Below, piece by piece: positions 1 through 5,582 of a stretch of DNA of 7,971 nt (its first letter is position 1; every line of letters begins with the position of its first letter). This DNA comes from UBA7672 sp035548775 (GTDB taxonomy: Bacteria > Pseudomonadota > Alphaproteobacteria > Caulobacterales > Hyphomonadaceae). Under the pieces are notes generated by a model. It did no database searches. It was not told where the DNA came from and saw nothing but the letters and a program-made list of their open reading frames with translations. Both the position numbers and the translations under genes were made by a program. The stretch spans positions 1 through 7,971 of the forward strand of contig DASZSI010000165.1 in assembly GCA_035548775.1 (NCBI GenBank). The letters run 5' to 3'.

Positions 1-746
1 GCGTGCAGCACCTTGATGCGCTGGCCGTCGTGTTCGAACCAGGCGCCGGGAAACGGCGAGAGGCCGCGAATATGCGCACTCACCTCGGCCGAGGGTTTGT
101 TCCAGTCGATCTTTGCTTCATTGGCCGAGACCTTGGCCGCGTAGGTGACGCCTTCAGTGGCCTGGGGATGCAGGTGAACCGGCCCTGCCTCCAGCGCCGC
201 GAGCGCCTTCACCATCAGCGCAGCGCCAAGATGGGCCAGCCGGTCGTGCACATCGCCGGTTGTGTCGTCCTCGCTGACCGGCGTCGTTGCGGTCGAAAGC
301 ACGGGACCCGTGTCCAGCCCTGCCTCCATCTTCATGACCTGGACGCCGGTCACAGGATCGCCGGCTATCACCGCGCGGTGGATCGGCGCTGCGCCGCGCC
401 AGCGCGGCAGGATGGAGCCGTGAAGGTTGAAGCAGCCGAAGCGCGGAGCGTCCAGAATGGCGGTCGGCAGCAACAGGCCGTAGGCCACCACGACGCCGAC
501 ATCCAGCTTCAGCGCAGCGAACGCCTCGCGATCCGCCTGCGCCTTGAAGTTGAGCGGGGTGCGCACCTCCAATCCCCGCGCGGCGGCGAAGTCGTGCACG
601 GGCGTCCTGCGCAGCTCCTTGCCCCTGCCCGCCGGCCTCGGCGGCTGGGAATAGACGCAGGCCACATCGTGGCCGGCGGCAAGGATCGCCTGCAGCGTCG
701 GCACGGCGAAATCGGGAGACCCCATGAAGGCAAGGCGAAGCGACAT
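1..746 (-). CDS. fmt: Methionyl-tRNA formyltransferase, N-terminal 248 codons, cut by the window edge
   Basis: Transfers a formyl group from 10-formyl-tetrahydrofolate to the amino group of Met-tRNA(fMet), making the initiator tRNA; cytosolic. Read on the minus strand from ATG at 746-744, the protein begins MSLRLAFMGSPDFAVP, the usual Fmt start with its nucleotide-fold strand and GSPDF loop. The catalytic core is complete: N107 and H109 in FNLHGSILPRWRGAAPI (residues 106-122) and D145 in MEAGLDTG (140-147) match the Asn-His-Asp triad of the family. The segment SPFPGAWFEHDGQRIKVLH near the edge is the start of the C-terminal tRNA-binding domain. The frame stays open to base 1, so roughly the last 60 residues of a ~310-residue protein lie outside. 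No strong Shine-Dalgarno is seen before the ATG, but the family start fits exactly. It is divergent from the small membrane protein gene 40 bases away. Its usual partner def (peptide deformylase) is not in the window. Very sure of identity. Confidence 0.97.
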   Translation of the reverse strand, partial: MSLRLAFMGSPDFAVPTLQAILAAGHDVACVYSQPPRPAGRGKELRRTPVHDFAAARGLEVRTPLNFKAQADREAFAALKLDVGVVVAYGLLLPTAILDAPRFGCFNLHGSILPRWRGAAPIHRAVIAGDPVTGVQVMKMEAGLDTGPVLSTATTPVSEDDTTGDVHDRLAHLGAALMVKALAALEAGPVHLHPQATEGVTYAAKVSANEAKIDWNKPSAEVSAHIRGLSPFPGAWFEHDGQRIKVLH

Positions 747-786
747 GGCGGCTTTCTAGCGTCTCGCCTCGTGCTAGTCTTCACTC

Positions 787-1056
787 ATGGAGTTCAAACC
801 CGGCGAAATCGTCCTGATCGTGCTCGCGCTGGCGATTCCCGTCGGCCTGTTCACGCTGTTGCTGATCCCGGGCGCGATGGACGCGGTGTTCGCGATCCTG
901 CAGCAGGACACGATCCGCCCGTTCTTCTTCTTCGGCGGCGCGCTGGTGATATTCGGCGTGCTGGCCTGGCGCATCTATGGCCGCATCAGGCCCAAGCAAC
1001 GGCCCGAACCGAAAGCGCCGTCAGACGGTCCGCCGCACGGATGGCCGAAGGTCTGA
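787..1056 (+). CDS. Small two-helix membrane protein, unknown function
   Basis: I do not recognise a family. The 89-residue product starts MEFKPGEIVLIVLALAIPVG and has two clear hydrophobic segments, about residues 8-28 and 46-65, joined by a short polar stretch (LQQDTIRP). They are followed by a basic, proline-rich tail (RIYGRIRPKQRPEPK and onwards) that by the positive-inside rule would lie in the cytoplasm, with both ends inside. Codon use has the high third-position GC of the neighbours, which supports a real gene. The start has no good Shine-Dalgarno; the 40-base gap to the divergent fmt start contains a short inverted repeat, CTAGC (756-760) and GCTAG (773-777). The stop is 4 bases from the end of the convergent ybaB, leaving no room for a separate terminator. 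Likely real, function unknown. Confidence 0.75.
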   Translation: MEFKPGEIVLIVLALAIPVGLFTLLLIPGAMDAVFAILQQDTIRPFFFFGGALVIFGVLAWRIYGRIRPKQRPEPKAPSDGPPHGWPKV

Positions 1057-1060
1057 GCCG

Positions 1061-1387
1061 TTAGAACGGCAGCTTGAAGCCCGGCAGCATTCCGCCGAGG
1101 CCGCCGGTGGCCTGCTTCATTGCATCCGCCATCGCATCGTCAAGCTTGCGGCGCGCGTCGGAGTGGGCGGCTTTCACGAGGTCTTCCAGCATTTCCTTGT
1201 CGTTGGGATTGAGCAGCGAGGGATCGACGGTTAGCGCCGCCAGCTCGCCCTTGCCCTTCAGCGTCACCTTCACCATGCCGCCGCCGGAGGCGCCTTCGGC
1301 GGTGATCTGCTCCATCTTCTCCTGCGCTTCCTGCAGGCGCTGCTGCATCTGCTGCGCCTGGCGCATGATGTCGGAGAGGTCTTTCAT
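1061..1387 (-). CDS. ybaB: YbaB/EbfC family nucleoid-associated DNA-binding protein
   Basis: Small dimeric DNA-binding protein of the YbaB/EbfC family, associated with the nucleoid and encoded beside dnaX in many bacteria. The 108-residue product begins MKDLSDIMRQAQQMQQRLQE, the glutamine-rich amphipathic N-terminal helix typical of the family. It continues with the central strands (GMVKVTLKGKGELAALTVDPSLL), the LEDLVKAAHSDARRKLDDAM helix, and a Gly/Met/Pro-rich tail ending GGMLPGFKLPF. Length is normal. I chose ATG at 1387-1385 because an AGGAGG Shine-Dalgarno (1400-1395) stands 7 bases before it; a TTG codon three bases upstream would be only 4 bases away. The ATG shares its A with the dnaX stop (TGATG), so ybaB is translationally coupled to dnaX. 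recR, the common next gene of this cluster, is not present; a convergent membrane protein gene follows instead. Identity is secure. Confidence 0.97.
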   Translation of the reverse strand: MKDLSDIMRQAQQMQQRLQEAQEKMEQITAEGASGGGMVKVTLKGKGELAALTVDPSLLNPNDKEMLEDLVKAAHSDARRKLDDAMADAMKQATGGLGGMLPGFKLPF

Positions 1388-3255
1388 CAATCGTCCTCCT
1401 CCCGTTCCTCGGGATCAGGGATTTGTTCCTCGGCGCGGTCGCGGCCGAAATCGACATGGATGACATTGGCGCCCGGGGGCTGTTCATCAAGCTCGTCGAC
1501 GGGCTCGGCCTCGTCCACACGCAGCACGCGGGCGCCGGGAAACACCTTCAGCGCCTCGGCGATGCGCGGATGGGCTTCCGCCGCCTTGAGCTTTTCACGC
1601 CGCCGGCGCTTGCGGGTCTCGGCCGTGCTTTCCGCAGCCCCGTCGTTCGACTGCAGCACTTCCCATTCGACGCCGCTGGTTTTCTCCAGCCATGACTTGA
1701 TCTTCATCGACAGGTCGTGCGGCGCACCCGGCGCGGCGGTGTAGCGGAAATGGCCGAAATCGATCTCGGCCGGACGTACAAAACGCTCGATTTCGTATTT
1801 CAGGTCGATCTGCCGCTGGCTCTCCAGCTCGCCGATGATTTCGCGCAAGGAGGACATGCGCACGCCATGATGCGGTTCGTCCTCATGCGGGATGTTGTGA
1901 TGAGCTGTCGGGCCCGGCGCTTCTGCGCGGGCGAGCACCGGTTCAGGCCGGGACTTTGGGCTTGGCACAGCGCCCTGGCCCGCCAAAAGCTTCATCGCAT
2001 CTTCCGGCGGCGGCAGGCTGGCAGCCGCGGCAAGGCGCAACACGACCATTTCGGCGGCCGAAGGCGGATCAGGCGCGCGCGCTACATCCTCGAATCCCTG
2101 GAGCAATAGCCGCCACATCCGCGAGGCCTGCGCCGGCGAGAGTTTTTCCGCCATCGCGCGCGTGCGCTTCGCCCAGTCGGCGGGGCCGGCATAGGCGTAG
2201 GCGTCCTTCAGGGCCTGTGCGCGCGACACCTCGACCACGACATCCATTAGGTCCTTGATCAGCACGGGCGCATCCGCGCCGGCCTCAAGTAGCGTGTGCG
2301 CCTCGGTGAGCGCTGCCTTGTTGTCGCCCGCGACGATCACGTCCATCAGGTCGAGCACGCGGGAGCGATCCGCGAGGCCCAGCATGTCGCGCACCTGCTC
2401 GACGCCGGTTTCGCCGCCCTTCTGACCCGATCCGCCCTGCACGATCGCCTGGTCGAGGATCGACAGCGCATCGCGGGCGGAGCCTTCCGCCGCCCGGGCG
2501 ATCAGCGCGAGTGCGTCTTTCGAAACCTTGGCGCCTTCCTTTTTGCAGATATTGGCGAGGTGGTCGGTCAGCGCCTCGGTGGTGAACCGATGCAGGTTGA
2601 AGCGCTGGCAGCGCGACAGCACCGTCACCGGCACCTTGCGGATCTCAGTCGTCGCGAAAATGAACTTCACATGCGGCGGCGGTTCCTCGAGCGTCTTCAG
2701 CAGCGCGTTGAACGCCGCCGTCGACAGCATGTGAATCTCGTCGATGATGTAGACCTTGTAGCGCGCCGACACCGGCGCGTAGCGCGCGCCGTCGAGCAAG
2801 TCGCGCATGTCCGACACGCCGGTGTTGGAGGCGGCGTCGAGTTCCAGCACGTCCGGGTGCCGCGAGGCCATGATCGAGGGCCCATGAATTTCGCCGACGC
2901 CATTCTCGTGCAGGTCCATGGAAGGGTGGTCGACCTTGTCCGTCTTGTAGTTGAGCGCCCGCGCCAGCAGCCGCGCCGTCGTCGTCTTGCCGACGCCGCG
3001 CACGCCGGTCAGCATGAAAGCGTGCGCGATGCGGCCAGTCTTGAAAGCGTTGGTCAGCGTCCTGACCATGGCTTCCTGTCCGACCAGGTCCTTGAACGTC
3101 GTCGGCCGGTATTTGCGCGCGAGCACCTGATAGGCCCCGGCATCGGCCGCCGGCGGATCGTCCCCGAACATCGACGCCGTCATCGTGTCGCGTTCGGTCT
3201 CAACGCTGTCTTCTGGCCCGTCTTCCGGGGTTTTTGGGGGCTTTTTCGACGCCAT
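1387..3255 (-). CDS. dnaX: DNA polymerase III subunit tau/gamma (clamp loader ATPase)
   Basis: ATPase subunit of the clamp loader, which loads the beta clamp and, as tau, ties the polymerase core and helicase together in the replisome. The 622-residue product has a polar N-terminal extension of about 40 residues before the conserved YQVLARKYRP (42-51). Walker A is GVRGVGKT (84-91), Walker B YIIDEIHML (169-177), the SRC arginine-finger motif 214-216, and sensor 2 GSARDALS (258-265). The collar-domain region follows to about 410, then a variable linker rich in Pro/His. A C-terminal domain (about 468-582, with FPGARVLRV at 572-580) resembles the C-terminal domain of alphaproteobacterial DnaX. 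The region that carries four zinc-binding cysteines in E. coli DnaX (here about 103-135) has no cysteine. I saw no classic A6G slippery site in the tau region. The start is uncertain: ATG at 3255 has only an ill-spaced AGGGGA upstream, and codons 25 and 29 are also Met. It shares one base with ybaB. Confidence 0.97.
   Translation of the reverse strand: MASKKPPKTPEDGPEDSVETERDTMTASMFGDDPPAADAGAYQVLARKYRPTTFKDLVGQEAMVRTLTNAFKTGRIAHAFMLTGVRGVGKTTTARLLARALNYKTDKVDHPSMDLHENGVGEIHGPSIMASRHPDVLELDAASNTGVSDMRDLLDGARYAPVSARYKVYIIDEIHMLSTAAFNALLKTLEEPPPHVKFIFATTEIRKVPVTVLSRCQRFNLHRFTTEALTDHLANICKKEGAKVSKDALALIARAAEGSARDALSILDQAIVQGGSGQKGGETGVEQVRDMLGLADRSRVLDLMDVIVAGDNKAALTEAHTLLEAGADAPVLIKDLMDVVVEVSRAQALKDAYAYAGPADWAKRTRAMAEKLSPAQASRMWRLLLQGFEDVARAPDPPSAAEMVVLRLAAAASLPPPEDAMKLLAGQGAVPSPKSRPEPVLARAEAPGPTAHHNIPHEDEPHHGVRMSSLREIIGELESQRQIDLKYEIERFVRPAEIDFGHFRYTAAPGAPHDLSMKIKSWLEKTSGVEWEVLQSNDGAAESTAETRKRRRREKLKAAEAHPRIAEALKVFPGARVLRVDEAEPVDELDEQPPGANVIHVDFGRDRAEEQIPDPEEREEDD
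1395..1400 (-). promoter_or_regulatory. Shine-Dalgarno of ybaB inside the dnaX 3' end
   Basis: On the minus strand AGGAGG occupies 1400-1395, within the last codons of dnaX (Glu-Glu-Asp-Asp), and lies 7 bases before the ybaB ATG. It decides the ybaB start and shows that ybaB is translated from the dnaX message. Confidence 0.85.
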
Positions 3256-3318
3256 GTCCCCTATATGGCCCAGCCCGCCCGGCTAAGCCAGACCGCACGA
3301 TAATGGAGCTTCTGCAGC

Positions 3319-4053
3319 CTATCCGAAGCTCGCAAGCCCGATCTCGTTTGCGACCACCGCGGCGACCGGCGCCATCACCGCAACCAGAATTTGTCCCCCA
3401 AGGAAGGCCCTCGCCCAGTCGGCGCGCGAACGCGTCACCCTGAAATCCTTACGCAACCCGAAACCGAGGATGATCGCCGCTGGAAGCTGGACAAACAAAA
3501 AGCCAGGCATCGCCATCAACAGCGCCGGAAGCCGGTTCAGTGCGGCGGTGAATGTCGTGTCGCTCAGCGCCACATTGCGCGCCCACGCCAGCATCGAATC
3601 GGCGCCCCGGAACATCACGGCGAGGGCGAGGGTGATGACACTATAGAGCAGGAGACAGCGAGCCAGCTTCACGGCCGCCGAAAGATAGTTGCGCCGCATA
3701 AGCAGGCTGACAGGAACTGCTCCCGCCAATGCTCCTCCGATCACAAGGAACGCGACACCCGGCAGGATCGGCGGGAAGACAGGGATGGCGGCGCCACGGC
3801 CCTGCAGCACTGGCGCTAGTGAACCGATCGAAGTGGCGAACATGACCAGCGGCAGCAGAAGAAATACAAGCAGGACGACGATCAGTCTTGGCGCAGGCTC
3901 GCCGCCGCTTCCTCCGCCTCCCCCGCCGCCAGAATTGCGCGCAGGCTTGCCATAGACGCCGGAATCGATCTGGCCCTGCAGCGTCGCCGGATTGGCAGGG
4001 TCCGCGCCAGGATTGAATAGACCCTTGGTATAGTCGTTCTGCCAGTCTCCCAT
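3319..4053 (-). CDS. Five-helix membrane protein with a glycine-rich linker, unknown function
   Basis: I do not recognise a family. The 244-residue product starts MGDWQNDYTKGLFNPGADPA, a hydrophilic head of about 40 residues. It is joined by a low-complexity linker with seven consecutive glycines (NSGGGGGGGSGGEPAP, 40-55) to a membrane domain with about five hydrophobic segments: near 57-79, 96-119, 129-148, 175-200 and 216-236. Basic clusters (LLMRRNYL at 117-124; LRKDFRVTRSR at 200-210) suggest cytoplasmic loops. No signal peptide or catalytic motif is visible. The ATG at 4053-4051 is preceded by GAGG about 6-7 bases away, supporting the start. It lies between the SRP RNA gene and dnaX, 63 bases before dnaX on the same strand, so the two may be co-transcribed. 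A 15-base tandem repeat sits in its leader. The reading frame is convincing; the role is unknown. Confidence 0.85.
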   Translation of the reverse strand: MGDWQNDYTKGLFNPGADPANPATLQGQIDSGVYGKPARNSGGGGGGGSGGEPAPRLIVVLLVFLLLPLVMFATSIGSLAPVLQGRGAAIPVFPPILPGVAFLVIGGALAGAVPVSLLMRRNYLSAAVKLARCLLLYSVITLALAVMFRGADSMLAWARNVALSDTTFTAALNRLPALLMAMPGFLFVQLPAAIILGFGLRKDFRVTRSRADWARAFLGGQILVAVMAPVAAVVANEIGLASFG

Positions 4054-4107
4054 CTGCGCCCTCGTCGCGCGCCCGGCCCCGGATCAGACCGCCAGACTGC
4101 AAGGTCC

Positions 4108-4137
4108 GGCACCATAGACGGGGGCACCATAGACGGC
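4108..4137. repeat. Tandem 15-base direct repeat, two copies
   Basis: GGCACCATAGACGGG (4108-4122) is followed directly by GGCACCATAGACGGC (4123-4137), 14 of 15 bases identical. It lies 55-84 bases upstream of the membrane protein start at 4053, between that gene and the SRP RNA. It may be a recent slippage duplication or a doubled binding site; nothing in the sequence decides between these. Confidence 0.85.
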
Positions 4138-4237
4138 GCGGATCGCCCGCGAACCCTGACACGCCTTGTTTCGGCCGGGCGGGCCGGTCGTGCGAGCGAT
4201 CGTTCTGGAGGTGCAACCGGCAAATATCCGCGCGGTT

Positions 4238-4256
4238 CGGGGTCAGCCCCGTTATA
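4238..4256 (-). promoter_or_regulatory. Possible -10 box plus small GC hairpin downstream of the SRP RNA
   Basis: Read on the minus strand, TATAAC (4256-4251) resembles a -10 box, but no convincing -35 lies at the right distance. Overlapping it is the inverted repeat CGGGG-CTGA-CCCCG (4251-4238). The hairpin could be a weak end signal for the SRP RNA, though it lacks a U tract. The TATAAC could be a promoter for the membrane protein gene starting at 4053. Both readings are tentative. Confidence 0.3.
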
Positions 4257-4282
4257 GCGGCGTGGAAGGCGGGTAAGCTAGG

Positions 4283-4376
4283 CGCAGACTGGCGACGACC
4301 CGGGCAAAACTCGTTACGGCTGCTTCCTTCCGGACCTGACCGGGTTGGCGAGGCGCTCGTCCGCCGCCAGCCTGCA
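4283..4376 (-). ncRNA. ffs: Signal recognition particle RNA (4.5S type)
   Basis: RNA core of the signal recognition particle; with Ffh it targets nascent membrane and secreted proteins to FtsY and the translocon. On the minus strand the signature GTCAGGTCCGGAAGGAAGCA (4340-4321) is the conserved helix 8 with its GGAA tetraloop (4331-4328), nearly the same as E. coli 4.5S RNA. The ends were placed from a long closing helix: GGCTGGCGGCG (4372-4362) pairs fully with CGTCGCCAGTC (4297-4287), and pairing extends about four base pairs outward, giving roughly 94 nt, a normal size for the short bacterial form. A TATAAC box just upstream places the RNA start near 4375-4377. The exact 3' end is uncertain because no U-rich terminator follows. 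It precedes the membrane protein gene and dnaX on the same strand; SRP RNA next to dnaX-ybaB is also the order in Bacillus subtilis. Confidence 0.95.
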
Positions 4377-4381
4377 TCTAG

Positions 4382-4412
4382 GTTATAGCATGACGGAGCG
4401 GACGCATGGCAA
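4382..4412 (-). promoter_or_regulatory. Promoter of the SRP RNA gene
   Basis: On the minus strand TATAAC (4387-4382) matches five of six bases of the sigma-70 -10 box, and its position predicts a start about 7 bases later, just where the SRP RNA closing helix begins. TTGCCA (4412-4407) matches five of six bases of TTGACA, with a somewhat long 19-base spacer. The -10 call is firmer than the -35. Confidence 0.6.
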
Positions 4413-4522
4413 CCATGGCGACTCAGTGCACAGCGTCGTAGCTGGGGACCGGAAGTGGGACGTTCGATCTCCGGGCACATGACTAGGCCGGCGGTAACCA
4501 AAGCCGGCGGGCGGGACCTGGA

Positions 4523-5578
4523 ATGAAGCACGATGTTTTCGTGAGCTACCGGCGTTCGGACCGCGAGTTCGTCGCCTCGGTCGTGCGCAGGCTGGAAAGC
4601 CGCGGAATCGAGTGCTGGTACGACGCCGAGATCGAAGGCGGCGCCGACTGGCGCGAAACCATCGTCGAGGCGCTGTCCGAGTCCTCCATGCTGGTGATCT
4701 TCTTCTCGGAAGACAGCAACAATTCACGCCAGTTGAAGAAAGAACTCGCGGTCGCAGACAGCCTGGGCAAGCCGATCGTGCCCGTGCTGATCGAGGATGC
4801 GCAGCCGCGCGGCGCCTATCTCTACGAGCTGGCCGACCGCAACTGGATCAAGGCGTTTCCCGATCCGCCGTCCAAGATACCCGAACTGGTCGAGCACCTC
4901 GCCGTGCTGACGGGCAAGTCGAATGGCGGCCTGATGGGCGGCGGCGAGCCTGGCGCGCGGGCCCCGGCGCCTGCCGCCGCATCGGCGCCGGCGGCGGCGG
5001 CGGACAAGCAGCTCGACCGCGCGGTCAGCGAATTCATCGACGGCGCGGACGGCGGCGAGCGGCCGGCGCCGACATCCACGTCAGCCTATATCGGGCGCGT
5101 GGGAGATGAGGGTCGGCCAGTTCCCAAGCTCAACGACGTGCCGCCTTTCCGGTGGATCGACCTTGCCGTGCTTGTTCCCGGCTGGATCGCGATCGCCGCG
5201 TGGCGAATCATGTCGACGGCCGGCGGGCCGGCGACCGAGCTGGATCGCGGCACGGCCACGATCGCCCTGCTCTGCCTCGCCTTCGCGGGTCTCTACGGCT
5301 CGCTGGTGTTTCCGGTGCGCTATTTCCTTCGCCATCGCGCGGTGATGGACGCGCTGATGAAATATCTCGGCACGTCGCTGATGTTCCTGGTGGCGGGCGC
5401 CGGCATCATCCTGTCGGGCATGGACAAGGGTTATCTGCAAGGCGCGGATTTCCTTCTCTACCTGCGCTATGCCGGGCTCGCCTGGGTGGTGTTCACGATC
5501 ATCGCGTTCGCGGTCTATGGCGTCCTTGCCGGACAACGTGCGATACGCAGCTTCCGGACAAACCTCAGGAAGATCTGA
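4523..5578 (+). CDS. TIR domain protein with four C-terminal membrane helices
   Basis: The 351-residue product begins MKHDVFVSYRRSDREFV, a clear TIR domain (about 3-125): DVFVSY strand A, GIECWYDAEIEGGADW (28-43), the LVIFFSEDSNNSRQLKKEL segment (57-75), and KPIVPVLI (83-90). E74 in QLKKEL is at the position of the catalytic glutamate of TIR NADases, although the WC of the usual WCxxE is replaced. An Ala/Pro/Gly-rich linker (about 131-205) leads to four predicted membrane segments near 211-230, 245-267, 283-300 and 311-337 and a basic tail. The TIR domain should face the cytoplasm. Bacterial TIR proteins often cleave NAD+ in anti-phage defence, and several are fused to membrane parts; whether this one is an active NADase is inference. 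No strong Shine-Dalgarno precedes the ATG. It is divergent from the SRP RNA gene. The nudC-like gene starts one base after its stop and has its ribosome site inside this gene, so the two are almost surely one operon. Confidence 0.92.
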   Translation: MKHDVFVSYRRSDREFVASVVRRLESRGIECWYDAEIEGGADWRETIVEALSESSMLVIFFSEDSNNSRQLKKELAVADSLGKPIVPVLIEDAQPRGAYLYELADRNWIKAFPDPPSKIPELVEHLAVLTGKSNGGLMGGGEPGARAPAPAAASAPAAAADKQLDRAVSEFIDGADGGERPAPTSTSAYIGRVGDEGRPVPKLNDVPPFRWIDLAVLVPGWIAIAAWRIMSTAGGPATELDRGTATIALLCLAFAGLYGSLVFPVRYFLRHRAVMDALMKYLGTSLMFLVAGAGIILSGMDKGYLQGADFLLYLRYAGLAWVVFTIIAFAVYGVLAGQRAIRSFRTNLRKI

Positions 5579-5582
5579 CGTG
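5567..5582 (+). promoter_or_regulatory. Shine-Dalgarno and GTG start of nudC within the TIR gene end
   Basis: AGGAAG (5567-5572) lies in the final codons of the TIR gene, before its TGA (5576-5578). One base separates that stop from the GTG at 5580-5582. The layout is typical of translational coupling, where ribosomes ending the TIR gene start the next one. Confidence 0.75.

Noticed and set aside
3..1064. 353-codon open frame on the plus strand
   Set aside because: It is antisense to fmt over most of its length, then runs through the small membrane gene in another frame. Its composition is Arg/His-rich without any domain, while the minus strand gives an unmistakable Fmt.
1387..2100. Programmed frameshift site giving a gamma form of DnaX
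   Set aside because: No A6G-type slippery run with a following stem was seen in the tau region; the A/C runs lie at the very start of the gene and would not make gamma.
2296..3303. 335-codon open frame on the plus strand
   Set aside because: Antisense to dnaX; Arg/His/Gln-rich product typical of the complement of a GC-rich gene.
3641..4531. 296-codon open frame on the minus strand
   Set aside because: It crosses the SRP RNA gene and overlaps the 244-residue membrane protein in another frame; the product has no hydrophobic order or domain.
5469..5579. Earlier start for nudC at ATG 5469
   Set aside because: It would overlap the TIR gene by 110 bases, adds residues unlike the family, and has no Shine-Dalgarno; GTG at 5580 has one with 7-base spacing.
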